Of a DNA stretch of 64,000 nt, positions 13,635 through 26,978 are shown piece after piece. Numbering within the stretch: position 1 is the first letter of the stretch; every line of letters begins with the position of its first letter. This DNA is from Lingula anatina (Eukaryota > Brachiopoda > Lingulata > Lingulida > Lingulidae), in contig NW_019775380.1 of NCBI RefSeq assembly GCF_001039355.2, positions 62,001 through 126,000 on the forward strand. Reading direction: 5' to 3'. A program made the translations under genes and the position numbers. Below the pieces are notes generated by a model. That model ran no database searches, had not been told where the DNA came from, and saw only the letters and a program-made list of their open reading frames with translations.

Positions 13635-13635
13635 N
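13635..13635. other. Single N joining two sequence blocks
   Basis: One undetermined base sits exactly where sequence equivalent to position 1546 restarts. Bases to its left (13355-13634) are unique; bases to its right repeat the block from 1546 on. Placed at the junction, it looks like a contig or gap marker and not a miscalled base. Confidence 0.85.
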
Positions 13636-16456
13636 GTGTTAGACCTGTATATAGTAAAAGTGTTAATTTTTATGGAAATTTCAACAATTTTCTCTCTGTT
13701 ATCAAGATATACCATATACAAAGCTCTTGACAAAATTATAATTTTTAAACCAAAATGATATAAATCTATTTAATTTAGCCTCTCGTAATAGAAATACATA
13801 CATGTACCAGTGAATCTCACTTATAATCATAATAATTAGAAATACAGAATTAAGAACTTGAAAACAGATCTCTGAGTATTCAGGAAACTCATATTATATG
13901 ATGTAAGTGTAATGTATATTCATCCCAGCAGTTCAGTTTAATTTGTAACTAAGGATATCAGAAAATGAAGTCTGTACGTTCATTATCCTTGCACAGCCAG
14001 CGTTAGACCTGTATATAGTAAAACTGTTAATTTTTATGGAAATTTCAACAATTTTCTCTCAATTATCAAGGTATACCATATACAAAGCTCTTGACAAAAT
14101 TATGATTTATAAACCAGAATTATATAAATCTATTTAATTTAGCCAATGGTAATAGAGATAGAGACCATTGAATTTCACTTACAATGGTAATAATTAAAAA
14201 TACAGAATTAAGAACAGAATTAAGAATTAAGAACAGAGTTACGGGGAATCTGCTGTATGTCTTACATTTAAAAGTATTAACAATATACATGGTTTACCTG
14301 GACTAAATCGGCCTTATGAAAAAGAATGGCCATCAGGCCCACGCTATTTATATTGGTTAAAAGGGGTCAATAAGGTTGGACAACAATGAATGGAAAGTCT
14401 GGAGTTTGACCTTTGCATGTATTTATGGTCTGTTCCAATACTCAATTGAACTGAATTATTTGAAGATTGTGAACAATATGATAATAAGGAACATGACAGA
14501 TAATAAAAAGAAAAAAAAATACTGGTTGAAAATTTACTCTAAGGATTCATGCTGTATACGTAGAATCATGACTTACCTCTTGAATCCTGTCCAACCAAGC
14601 CCATCAAATCCGGTGTGAAGCAGGCTATTTCTTATCTCCATTTTGACCTACATATATTACCCAGACAACATCCTACCTGAGTCCACCTCATTGCCTGTAA
14701 TCTGTCACGTGTTTGTGTGCACACGATTATTTGTTTTCCGATAAGAGACTGATCCCGATATTAACATACCTGATCTTATTATTTTCTCCCTCATTACAGT
14801 GTACGCCAGTTGGCATTCTTCATATATATATTTTTTTCTTTTTGGATGTGAGGTTAAAGTGTCCTCATCTTATAATTTATCAATTTGTCAAATTATTCTA
14901 TATCTACAACTGCTGGTCATATTGAAATAAGCATAATAACTGGCATGAAAAAAGATGCAATTTGATAATCAGTTATGGCATTATGTTACCTTATGGTACC
15001 TTGTCATAACATTTCCATACATACGTTAAAATTATCTAAGAACATCAGTATTAATGTATGGACATTCATGGTTCCAGAAAGTGACAAAGAATCCCCTTTA
15101 TTCTTATATAGATTAATGACACAAAGGGACACCTGTGAAAATTCCGTGTATTTTCATCACCTATTATATTATAATATAAAGTGTCATGTGGCTTGTCATT
15201 TTTATATGGATGGATTTAGACATTGAATGTCAGTAGCGCGTGTCCCTTACATTCTTTGGAAGAAAAAACATCCTGAAGTCTTGAGTAATTGGCGATAAGT
15301 TTCAGCCATGTATTATATATTAAATGGTTTTGTTTTCAAGAAAAAAAAAATAACAAAACAAAGTACATTGTGTTTGCATTTTTGAGGGGGATTCCCAGTG
15401 AAGGAAGAGTATTTAAATTGACGATATATGTCAGGCTATCTTTTCGCAATAGTATACCCTCTTCCTTATCTGAGATAAAGCCATCTGGATTGCAGTGTAT
15501 TATATTTATTCATTATAGAATTTATTAGTCTCAACAGACAATTCAAATCATTGAAATACATGGCATTTCAGGTATTTCTCATTTATTAGGCAAATTTATT
15601 AAGCTGTGCTAACTAATAAAGTGTCTAGCTTTGATTAAAAAATTGTGTTGAAGTAGCAAAAGAAGTCAAATTTCGACCTTCCTATAAAAAAGCATATAAT
15701 ACATTGTAAAAAAAAAATGCTGTAAGTTTTAAAGTCTTAAAAGTATCTACAACTTCTAGAATTATAGAATGATGTAAAATAATGAGCAAATTATTATTAG
15801 GAGCTATATGAAGTAGCAAATATATAACAGTCTAAAATATAGGGAGCAAACTATAATGGTAACGCTAAAAATAGAAAATGAAACAAGAATAGAATCAAGT
15901 AAATACAAGCATCCTTATCTACCCCACCTTCATCAATTGCTAACCTTGCTCAAGTATCTATCTCATTATTTTCTCAATTTATCATGCTGCTTGGTCATCA
16001 TGGTGTTCCTGCTTGAACAACTCGATGACCTGCTCTTGCCACCAACACCCACAAATTATTGAACTGAGCAAATACTTTTGTCCTCTCCTTCCATATTAAC
16101 AACTATCAATAAAGCAATACAATACATGAACAACAAAATGAAAAGAAAAGTATTAGAGTAAAAGTGCTATAGAAAAAATGAAAAAGACCCTACCACTTTT
16201 GCAAAAATACATGTTCATGATGATTACATGCATACCAATCTGTATTTTATTTTATTAATTTATTATTTTTTTTTTCGAATTTTTTTTAGTCTTAAACTAT
16301 TTACTGTTGCCTTAATGGTCAGTCAGAAATGTGTTCATTGAACAGCTTTTGCTGTGTAACTTATTGAATCATTTTAATTATGTTTCAGGCAGGAAACTGG
16401 GCTTGGCAAGATAAACCATTTAATTTCTTTTTTCTATTTATTACACTATCTTCCAG

Positions 16457-19400
16457 GGAAAAAATCCAGTTAGAACAGAACAAGGCTCAGAGAGATGCAG
16501 ACATCAAGATCAGGAGTGGAGAGGTGCAGACGTTACAGAAAGAATTAGATGCTATAAATAATACCATCCAGCAGCTAGAGACTCAGAAAGGAGAGGCACA
16601 GAAGAGACTGGATGAATTAGATGACACAGTAAGTATAGATATAGAAAACAAAGTCATCGTAAATGAATAAAATCTAAAGGCATTGGGACATCTGATCCTG
16701 TTATAGAGTAGATAACAAGTAAACTGATAATTCTTTAAAATCATGTAATTTCACCAGTATTTATTTATTTATTGTGAATGTGTGTTTATTTTTTATCTGG
16801 TTGTCTATCTGCCTGTCTGCCTGTCTGTGTATATTTATTTTGAGGATGGATCTTTGGAAAAGAAGTCTTGCTGCATATATGTTGGAATTTTATTTTCTTG
16901 TAGGTCACTGCTTCTGAAATTTAACAATATCCTCTTATGGAAGTGCACTATTCATGAAAAGATATGTTTATGAATTATTTTCTACAGTTTAAGTTGTTTG
17001 GAGAACTAAGAGCGCATTCTCAACGAATTAAGCCAGGCTTTACAAAGCCGGTGACCTAAAAATGGCGGACGTACATGAAAGAAAAACCGCCTAATCTTTT
17101 AATAGTCTCTCCGCCTCCCCACACGTCGTCCCTGCGGGGTACAGTAATTAAATCNTTCTTCACCACGAGTTTAACTGATGAGCATGCGCACTTAATATTT
17201 CTCAGGTAGCTTCCGCATGGCGAACGGAGCCGAGATTTAATTACTGTACCCCGCAGGGACGACGTGTGGGGAGGCGGAGAGACTATTAAAAGATTAGGCG
17301 GTTTTTCTTTCATGTACGTCTGCCATTTTTAGGTCACCGGCTTTGTAAAGCCTGGCTTAATTCGTTGAGAATGCGCTCTAAGAAATCTCTCCGACCACTG
17401 AATTCTTTGGTTTATTTTTAAATCCAGGATATGTCAGAAAAAAAAACGGCTGCAATATGTAACGCATCATATTACGATGAGTTATTCATACAATATTACA
17501 AGGATACTGACATAATTAATCCTAAGTTGATCACACAGTTGGCACTGTATACATATCAAGCGAATGTGATGCTAATCTTTCTGCCAAACCCTTTCATTAT
17601 TTTGTTATATCCATCTAGTATATTGAAAGGCTCACGGGGAATTTTTTCTGCTGTTTTTGTGTCAGAGATGTAACATGTATGCTGATTTATTTGATGAAAA
17701 TACTTTATAAGCTCAATTTGATGTATGAGGACATGCAGATTAGTAGGGAATGCAATGCAGCCATTGTAATTAGCTAAACCTAGTCAGAAAGCAAACTGTA
17801 TTTGTCCAATCTTTATCTCTTACACTAGTGGAAGAATGTGATTTATGATATGATTAACTTCTGCTGAGTATTAATACAAATACTCTGGCATTGATTTACA
17901 ACAAATGAGTTGTAAATGTGCATGTTATGACTGCATTTATTTATGATAAGACTTGTAAATATGATGGGGTATAAATTTTGCTTTCTTTTTTATTTCAGAC
18001 TTTTTTCATCTAAAAACACTTCTGTCTCAGCTTTGAAACATTCATATTTTGTGCTGTTTTGAAGATCTTTTCCTAGTCTGAACATTACTGAATTTACTGA
18101 CAAAACGAAACAAAAAACCCATTGACAATATTGGGAATGGGAGTTGCTTTCTCTGCAAAAATAAGTGATGGCTGATGCCAAGATTGCTGCCACTCCACCA
18201 GCTCAAATTCACCTCCTCATCTCTTGTTGCATTTTCTGATTCTCTCACTTAAGCTCCATACGGTAGCTAGTGAATTCCTCATTTTCTTGGCTCATTTAAA
18301 GAAATGTTTATATTGTGTCCCCTCCAGTAGATTTGTTTTAAATTTACCAAGGACCAGTGACTAAAGCTTTCTTATCAGAGTTTCCTTTGCAGTGTAAGGC
18401 TCTGTTCTCACAACTTTTAGATCGATCTATCACTGCGGGGAGTCTCACTAGATTACTGTCAGATAATCCCCCTTAAGTGTCCGTCCCCGCCTACTACAAG
18501 CTTTAAGGGGTAATTAACTTTCGTGTCCGCCCGGCTGACAGCTATTTAGCGTGAACCCCCAGGGAGTTAGGTCGATCCAATGTAGGTCGATCTAATCTAT
18601 GAGAATGGGGTGTAAGATGTGACCAGTCCCACACTCCATCAGTACTGACATCACCATTTTTGCAAGCTTGCTGTAAGTGGTAATGTAGAACTCTGATGTT
18701 CAAGAGGCAGCAAGTTGCACATTGAATTGGTGTGAGCCCAGTGATATCAATGGTGGACAGTTTTTTTTTTTAACTAAAATGTTAAGGGAATGACTTGCAT
18801 AGTTGATTTTTCAGATTAAGCAATTTCTGTAATTTATTTTCAGAAATCAAAATTAGAGCTTGCAGTGAAAGAGGCAAGGGAAAAATGTGAAAAGGAGCAA
18901 CGAGAAGTGGACACATTAAGGAGTGAAATTGCCAGTCAAGAAAAATCGCTCAAGGTGAGAATTCATGTCTGTTAATCATTATTTCCCTACATTGAGATTC
19001 TGTGACTGCAGTTGATCTCAGCTCATTAGAATCACTTGTTACACTCTGCTCACCAAAAAGAGCCAATTTTCTGTTTGTTTTACATTTCAGACGCAAGAGG
19101 AAGACCTTGCAAAAATGAAAATAGAACTGAACACTTTAAAACAGGAAGAAACAGAACTTGAAAAGAAAAGGGACAATGGCAAATTACAATTGAACAGTGT
19201 AGAGAAGTCAATAAAAGATTCCAGTGCTCAAATTAATCAGGTATGAACCCTCTTTGTGTCAAATGAAAACCTTCACGTAGAATAGTTTTAAACTTATATG
19301 CATTAAAGACACATGGAACTGATTGGATGTTAGACAATTATGAGATTAAGGTAGATTTGGCTACATGAAATATCTTAGAAAAGGGAAAAATTAAAGCAGA

Positions 19401-22400
19401 AGTTAAACAATGAATTTTTGAAAGAATTGAATAATTAAAGCAAGTGTTATGCAGTAAATCTGTGAGAGAACTAAAAATGAGTAGATGTTTTGCAATCAAA
19501 GCAAATATTGAATACATGGTTCATTTCCATAAAACTTAAAAAAAAAAAAAAAATTTTAAAAATTCATTGTATGGCATGTAGTTCGGAAGAAATATTATAT
19601 CCATATATGGAAAAAATTACAACATATAATGTAGCCACACATTTTTAGACAAAGGCCAAGATTCAGCAACTCCAAGAAACGCAGAGGAATATCCAAGAGA
19701 CCATCAACCAGTATGATAAACTGCTAACAAATGGTGATATAAGCAGCCCGGAGCCCGTGTTAAAACACACCCCAGCCCCATCAGAAGGAGACGTGGCCAG
19801 TTTTAGGGCAACAACTGTAAGTGATAGGCATCTTTTTAAACAACAAGAGGGCGTTCTTTCAGCTGAGCAGATTTAGATGTTGAAATTAGTCTGAAACATT
19901 TAGAAAATGATTAAAATATAGATAAATGTTTGCATCGATTTTTCATATATGAAGTGTATGCTCATTTCAAATGTATATTGAAAGATTTAAAATTTTTGTA
20001 TGAATTAAGAATGGGTCTAAAAAAGCAAACTGTTAAGGTAAACTATATTACATTCCAGGGAGGCAGCAGTCCTATGAGTAGTCTGAGTGGTTTTAGTACA
20101 GATACGGGCATTGAAGATTTTAAAGAAGACCCTTTTAAGAATCACGATCCTTTTGGAAAAGACTCCAGTGATCCTTTTACCAGTGGCAATAGTGGTGATC
20201 CATTTCAGAATGAAGATCCATTCAAAAATACTCAAAGTGAAGATCCTTTCAAAGGATGTAAGTCTAAAAAATGCACAACTGTAGTTGTAGCCCTTTGAAT
20301 AAACTTTTTTTTATTAATATAGATAATATAAATAATATCTTTCTCTAATTTATCCTCTCTCTATTCTCATTTTGAAACAATGGTAAAGTGGTATGACCCT
20401 TATATACAGAATATGTTGCTAAACATTAATAATGAAAAGATTCAGCATTATGATATGTAGCTGCTTCTTTTTTCCTTGGATATGAAATGGCAGCTTATAA
20501 TAAAGAGATATTGCTTTGTGATTTGTAGTTGCTACCTTCTAGTTGAATAAAGCAGCATATCTTTCCTAAATATCATTAATATCTTTACACATAAATGTAT
20601 GAAATATGAAATAGTCATTTTTCAAAATCCAAAATGGGGCAGTGAGTTCTATATTTTGTTTTTTTTTTTTTGAAAAGTGGTGAGTTTTTGAAGTATGAAT
20701 GATGAATGGATTTTTCTTGTTCTTGTTTCACATAAGCAAGGCCGATTGTTTAATATCATTCAAATTAGTATAATTCTTAATAGTCTTTTTTTAAACAGAA
20801 AACTGAAATATCAAAATTGCTTATAATTATGTTCCAGCTGACCCCTTTAAGTCTTCTGGTTTTGATTCTGATCCTTTTGGTGGAGATCCTTTCAAAAATG
20901 AATTTGGTTCCTCAGCAAGTGCCAAGGTGAGTTGTGTTTAACATGGCAATATCAGATACAGAATTCGCTAGTGGCGTTTCAAAGAAATAAAAATAAAAAA
21001 GAAAAGAAGAATGAAGAAAGAAAAAGATAGATTTCTCAGCAGAAGGCAAATGATTTTTGATTTTCAAAATTCTCTTTTAACAAAAAGTGATAAAATTGGT
21101 TATTTTCACTCACCTTAATCCAGGAATATATCTTGATCAATTGATCCAGTTTACATATGTTATTATTCCCACTGGACTTTATAAGCATAGTCTTTTCAAT
21201 AAATCATAAGGACGCCAGCAGAAGATACTGTCATTAAATTACCAATGTACATGAACAAATGAAAAATTTAAGACAAGGTTTCAATGCAGTGAAATGTATA
21301 AAGAATATAAAGGGGATAGATTATCTACACTAAAAACTCCTTAGAACAAATTTTGGTTATACTGATATGACTATTGACATCATAACTGTTTCCTTTTATT
21401 TATTTGATCAGAAAACTGTCAGAACATTTTGTCAAGTGATTTTTAAAAAGAAATTCACCCATCATGCATTTCAATCCCTACCCACTTTTTAAACAATTTA
21501 TGAAATTTTCATATTTTGTGTTTGTCATATTGAAATTTAATGAATGTAAGTTATAGTTTAAGTGACTACAAACATTAATTTATAATCCCTTAATAATAAA
21601 TTATCATTATTATTATTATTATTTGTATTATTATAGTAATGCTGTGTTCCTGTTACAGAATGAGCATATTTGCCATCAAAGCATATTTGCCAAGTGATTT
21701 TAAAAAAGAAATTCATCCATCTTGTGTTTCAATCCCTACCCCTCTTTTAACAATTTATTAAATTTTCTTATATAATATTGAAATTTAATGAATGTAAGTT
21801 ATAATATAAATGGCCTCATACGTTAAGTTATAATTCAATAATAATTAAAATAATAATAATAATAATAATGATGATGATGAAGCTGTATTCCTGTTACAGA
21901 ATGATCCATTTGGTGGCAGTGACCCCTTTGGTAGTAGTTTTCCAGCGAGGCCAGCATCAGCTGCAGCAGGTAATTGAGAAGCCATTCTACATGTACACTG
22001 TTTGTGTCTTCTTTCTTTCTTGCTATCTTTCTTGTTGAAATTTCTCCCTGTTTTATCCACTGAACAATTGTTCATTTCAGAACTATTGCAATAAGTGTAA
22101 ATATTTTTCAGTAGTGGAAATGACATGGTTAGTAAATTTCCTTGCAATGCATCTTTACCTTTCAGCTTCCAGTGATCCTTTTGGCAGTAGTTTTCCAGCC
22201 AGACCAGCATCAGCTGCTCCAGGTAATTTGAAAAGTTCCCATCTGTACTGATCAAAACAAACATTAGTAATAACATATGAAATTTAAATTTATCACTGCA
22301 TAAATGTGACGTGCTGGTTGCTAAATTAACACACACAAAAAAAAAGAAGAAGAAGAAAAAGAAAAATTAATTACTTTTTTTGTTCCTTGTTTTCACAGTT

Positions 22401-23957
22401 ACAAACGATCCATTTGATCCATTTGGTGGTGGCGGTGGTGGTGGTGGCAGCTCAAAGGGATTGGGGGTGAGTCACCACAATGTTGTGCTTCAATTATACA
22501 CAGAAGTTTAAATGAATAATAACAAAAGTTGACTGTCATATTTAAATTTTGTGTTCATTGTTAAGATTCACCAGATTAAGATTTATAACTGAGTGAAGTA
22601 AGTTATAAGTAAAATTTTTCATTAGCAGCATTTACATTGCCAGCAAAAATTGCGTCAATGCATACTAGCCTCCATTCTTAACTTTGTAATTCAGAAGGAT
22701 GGAGGAGACTTGTTTGGCAGTGACCCTTTTGCCCCCACGTCCCGCTCCAAGTCGGAATCTCCAACACCAGCATTACCTCCCAAACAGCGGCGCCAGCCCC
22801 CTCCCAGACCAGCGCCACCTAGAACTAGTAGCAAAGCTGCAACTGCTACTAAGACTGATACATTCGAGGGCTTCTCCAGCGACCCATTTGAGGGTGCTGA
22901 TCCTTTTGGTGCCAGCTCCACGGGAGGTCAGGACCCATTTGCAAGTTCAGGTGGTGGAGGTGGAATGGATGCATTTGCTAATTTTGCTGACTTTAGCCCT
23001 GGGAAGGTGAGATCATGATTCTCCTTTTGTTGAGATAATATATATATTTAATTGAGTATTTGGATGAATTTACGTGCTTAAGCCTTTGTGGAAATTAAAG
23101 TCAATTTAATAACTTATTTGATAAACTAAATAAGAATGAATTAAGCTTTGGGTAGATTTTGGTGAGTTGTGGGATTGAATAATTTTTTCTTCAATTGCTG
23201 CATAGTTTGAGGAGTCAGAGCCAACATATTTGGTAAAATTTGAAATAACTTTATTTATTTATTTAGTTTTTTTTAAAGTAGATTTTATTGATTTTGTTTA
23301 TTTGAAAGTGATCGTACTGTATTTCTTAACAGGCACAGTCACCTGTGCTAATAGCTGCTGATGTCTGTTGATTTGGTTCACAGAGTCAAAGAAGTAGCAT
23401 TTTACTGCTTGCTTGCTAGATTCAGACCATATCATTTCTTCCTATTTGAAGAAGAATTATGTTCTTTTGCAGTGATACATTGTCATTAATAGTTCTTCAT
23501 TTATTGTTTAGTTTTCAGTAGAAGAGTGCAAATCCACACTATCCAGAATATATAATATTATGTTAAAATCTGATCAAGCAAAGCCATTTGTTTTATCACT
23601 AACAATTGCTTATTACTATAAATATGAGCCCCACAATTTACATTTTATCATCAGCCTTTTATGATGTAAATGAAAAAATTGTAAATATCTAACTGGTAGT
23701 TTAGTAATGCATTAGGAGATTAACAGGCATTTATATGGTAACTGCTCTCATAAAAATAACAAGTCGATCAGTTGGCTGTATTTCTTAATATTTGTATGTT
23801 TTAGTTTGGAAAGAGTGAAGATGCACAGCTTGCTTGGGCAACAGTGGAAAGTAAAAAAGCAGAAGAGGCCAGAAGAAAACAATTAGAGCAAGAGCAGGCA
23901 GATTTGGAACTAGCCATAAAATTAAGTAAAGCTGATGCTGGCTCCTCGGAGGCATAG
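16457..23957 (+). CDS. EPS15: EPS15/EPS15L1-type endocytic adaptor, C-terminal half (copy B)
   Basis: Same eleven exons as copy A: 16457-16628, 18844-18954, 19091-19240, 19649-19816, 20059-20257, 20838-20926, 21900-21969, 22166-22222, 22399-22466, 22695-23006, 23805-23957 (TAG). Lengths, phases and the deduced protein are identical to copy A: coiled coil, 18 DPF motifs, proline-rich stretch, two UIM-like helices. No EH-domain exon or alternative first exon is visible between 13636 and 16457, so this copy could not encode a complete EPS15 if it truly lies in tandem. Its strict protein conservation beside variable introns shows purifying selection and fits a second allele better than a 5'-truncated paralogue. 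Confidence 0.92.
17011..17377. mobile_element. Fold-back (long inverted repeat) element, copy B only
   Basis: Left arm 17011-17154 and right arm 17234-17377 are near-perfect reverse complements (144 bp each; starts AGCGCATTCTCAACGAATT and ends with its complement), around a loop of about 79 bp. The flanks CTAAG (17006-17010 and 17378-17382) form a 5-bp target duplication. Copy A at about 4965-4975 has the empty site. The single N at 17155 lies exactly at the arm-loop border, where sequencing or assembly would fail on a hairpin. The open frame 17056-17313 on the minus strand is a by-product of the palindrome. Confidence 0.85.
18399..18609 (-). mobile_element. hAT-like MITE, member 1 (copy B only)
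   Basis: An insertion of about 211 bp flanked by GTGTAAG (18392-18398 and 18610-18616; possibly 8 bp with one mismatch). Copy A has the uninterrupted site at about 5938-5950. Its ends are imperfect inverted repeats containing TTCTCA and TAGATCGA. Its reverse complement matches the element at about 57769-58004 over several blocks (CCTAACTCCCTGGGGGTTCA, AGTGAGACTCCCC). It has no coding capacity, so it is non-autonomous. The hAT assignment rests only on the 7-8 bp target duplication. Confidence 0.75.
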
Positions 23958-26093
23958 TTGGTTGTCTTGATGCAGTTCAGCTATGGTGAAAATGTGATTT
24001 AACTGTCAATATATATTTATATATATATATATGGTCCCAGAACAGGTGTTTTGGATAGAATTTTAAAACATTTTAAATGGGCTAATGCAAATATCCCTTT
24101 CCCTAATTTGCTGCTGCACTTGGTTCAGTGTATTTGATTAGTAGTTTGTAATGGCCATTGAAAAGACCCGCACAGTAAAAATGCTGTAGTTGAGATACTA
24201 GTATGTGATTACAGTGTGCTAGCTGGAACACATTCAAACTACAAGTTATATGTGGAGATCTCACTGTAACCAGTGAATAGTATTAGAAAATAGCAATATG
24301 TTGAAAGAAACTTTATGGAGCCATGAATTTAATATTCATGGGATACGTAGTGATTGCTGGAGAGTATGAAAATGTCAAATATTGTTGTGAATTGCTGTAA
24401 GGATTTTTGCGTTGAACCTTGTCAGTCATGAACTGAAAATGGACCTAGATGGAAACCCAATCGGCATGTAATATAATTCTAAATCAGAGAAACTTTTCCT
24501 CGTCCAATACCTTGTTACAAGGTATTTAAAGCCACATAAAATTTGCCACATGCTGCTGTCTTGATACTAAAGTTTGATAAAAGGATGGGAAATGCTGATG
24601 TAGCTGCTACATGCTAGATATGTCGTTCATGAATATTGTGACTGTAAATCTTTTGTAGTGTTTTGTCTTGGTGCTTCATAAATTACTTTGTTAATGAAAT
24701 TTAACTCATTTTCCTTTTGTTTGTGTATAACTGATGATTTAAACAAATGAATACAAAGGCTGGAAAAATTACCCTAAAGTGAAGGGGACAGATGAAAAGA
24801 AAGTAAATTAAAATGTCCAACTTTGTAGACTTCATGTAAACAAGGTGCTACTTGCTTAATTTGTGAAAATGTTATTAATGTGTTTTTTCCATTAAGTCTC
24901 AGCTAGGAAAAAAGTCATCACTTGAACTGTGTAACAGTTACTGGATGTTTTTCTTAGCTCACAGGGAGTTAATAGGAATGTTTAAAATAAATAGTATGAA
25001 TACATACCTAATGTTGACATAGGACCCATTTTGAAAGTGCAAAATAAGAAAAAGAGAGAGGAAAAAAAATAGAGCCATTCATATTGTTAATATGTTCTTC
25101 TTACACAGGTGCAATATTTAATGATGTTTAACTGTGAGATAAGACTTGCATGTAGATATATAATGTTAATATAAAGCTTTGAAAGGGAGTCTGGACTTTC
25201 AGAAATTACAGAAAATGTTTACAACTTTTTAAAGGGCTTCCGCAAGGATTACCAGGATGGAAAAATCCAAATTGCTATAATGAAAAGAGTGTGTGATATT
25301 AAGTATCTTCTGAAGCCAGTGCAATTAATGTGCTTTTCCAGGAACAAAAAGATATAAAACGAACTTCAAGAATAATTGCTTTTGACCTTCCTAAGAACAA
25401 TTTCTGTAGTGGATGTTAACTGTTATTGGAGGAGGAATTAAAGTTATAAAAGTTGACCAACAACTTTTTTACACCTGGCTCTTTATGAAATGTTTTATCA
25501 TTCTAAGTATTCTTCCATGAGCTTAATATGTGAAATGTCCCATATGACTTCTGAAAATTAGCTCCTTTCATCACTGTCAGTGTAAATGCATGCATGTGTC
25601 AACAATTCTTTATTCATATATGTACTGTGCCTGTAAATATCCACCCAAGTCAGTATTTGTACAGTCTGCTGAGGAAAAAATATTGATTTGTGAAGTGTGG
25701 CCTCAGCCAGTTGTTAGACAGTGGAGAGAGGATTATACTATAGGGTATAGTGGTAAAGCTGCTGTAAAATGCACTTGCCAATTAACTGTTGAACTCTTGT
25801 AGTTCTGAATGCATACAGTCCAAATATATACATTTACCATTTGTTATATATGAATATTGATGTATGCATAGTGCTCCATGTTCATGATAGAAGTTGTAAA
25901 TAATGAGATAAGAAAACACTGTTGTATATAAATCAACTTGCAAATTATCCAGAATGCTTTGTTGTTTTTCATTTGAACCTTCAGTTTACTTGACAAAAGA
26001 CTATGGGAAATCAGTTATTAAATATGTTCAAAAATGATGAAAATCAGTCTTGTAAGTCACGTGTAAAACACTGGTAAATTGCTTCTCAGTTGC
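23958..26093 (+). other. 3' UTR and downstream flank of EPS15 copy B
   Basis: Counterpart of 11243-13354, with the ATTAAA signal at 26017-26022. The match to copy A stops at about 26093, after the shared word AAAACACTGGTAA. No separate gene is seen. Confidence 0.6.
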
Positions 26094-26978
26094 GTTTGTG
26101 CATAGGTTTGCTCCCAATGAATACAAAGAACTTACATTATACACTGAGCAGTTTAACACAGCTTCGGAGAAATTCAGTTTAAGTACATAATATTTATACA
26201 TGTAAAATTCCTACTTAAAAATATTCATAGTAAGTCTGAATATATAAGTAAAATTACCAAAATATACATTTGGTTCCATAACAGAGGCAGGCGCTAACTA
26301 GGTATTTCCTACCACTAACAATATTATTGCCATTTAATTAATGTCTTATAATTGCCTTATAAACAAAATGACGGCTTTGCATATGGCTTTGCGATTTGCC
26401 TCTGTTATGAAAGCAATCAGTTATATCCTACAAATACACCTCTCCTAATTTGTTATATACATATAAAGAGTCTGGTTATAATATCACAGATAAGATGCTG
26501 GAACGATAATAGCAGTTTGCAAAAACTCAGCACAATTATCACTTTACACCACTGTCTTAAAAATTCAAACTGGAATTATCTTTAGAGTATTAAATGCTCG
26601 ACCCCTTCAACCACTTTTCACAATATATAGTATTCTGACGAAAACCATATAAAGATATTTAAAAGAAAAGCAGTTTATAAAAGTAAAAGAGTGGAAACGT
26701 GTGACTGTTGGTTTCATCCTCGCATTTCGTCTTCAGTTTTAAGTTTAGAGTCGGCGCTTTACACGCATTTTGAAGAAACACTTTCTTTACCCAGTAATAC
26801 AAAGATAGGTCTTTTGTGAATTCAGTTTCTTGTTACGAGTAAAAAAGCTTGGGAGAGAAAGTAATTAGTAATTTTAAAGATCAATAGTTTAAGTTTAATT
26901 AAAATTATTTAAATGTTTACTCGATAAATCCACGAACTGACTAAACTTAACTACTTTTTTTTCCAAATTCATTTTCTT
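26094..26978. other. Intergenic DNA between two convergent genes
   Basis: Lies between the end of the EPS15 block (+) and the stop codon of the minus-strand secreted-protein gene. It presumably holds that gene's 3' UTR next to 26978. I see no coding sequence; 26352-26585 is an open frame without recognisable features. Confidence 0.5.

Larger units (their letters stand above)
13636..26093 (+). repeat. Second copy of the EPS15 3' block (12.4 kb)
   Basis: This segment aligns collinearly with about 1546-13354: introns, exons and 3' UTR all recur in order. Coding differences seen by eye are 12, all synonymous. Non-coding differences are substitutions, microsatellite length changes, a 47-bp or so extra stretch at about 18316-18363, and two transposon insertions (17011-17377 and 18399-18609) absent from the first copy. 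Most simply this is the alternative haplotype placed in tandem by the assembly; a real recent tandem duplication is the alternative. Confidence 0.9.

Noticed and set aside
17056-17313. 85-residue minus-strand open frame
   Set aside because: It lies wholly within the arms and loop of the fold-back element and its two ends encode mirror-related residues, as expected from a palindrome.
21845-22336. 163-residue minus-strand frame over two EPS15 exons and introns
   Set aside because: Crosses confirmed exon borders of copy B, begins with low-complexity DNA, and the copy A version is broken.
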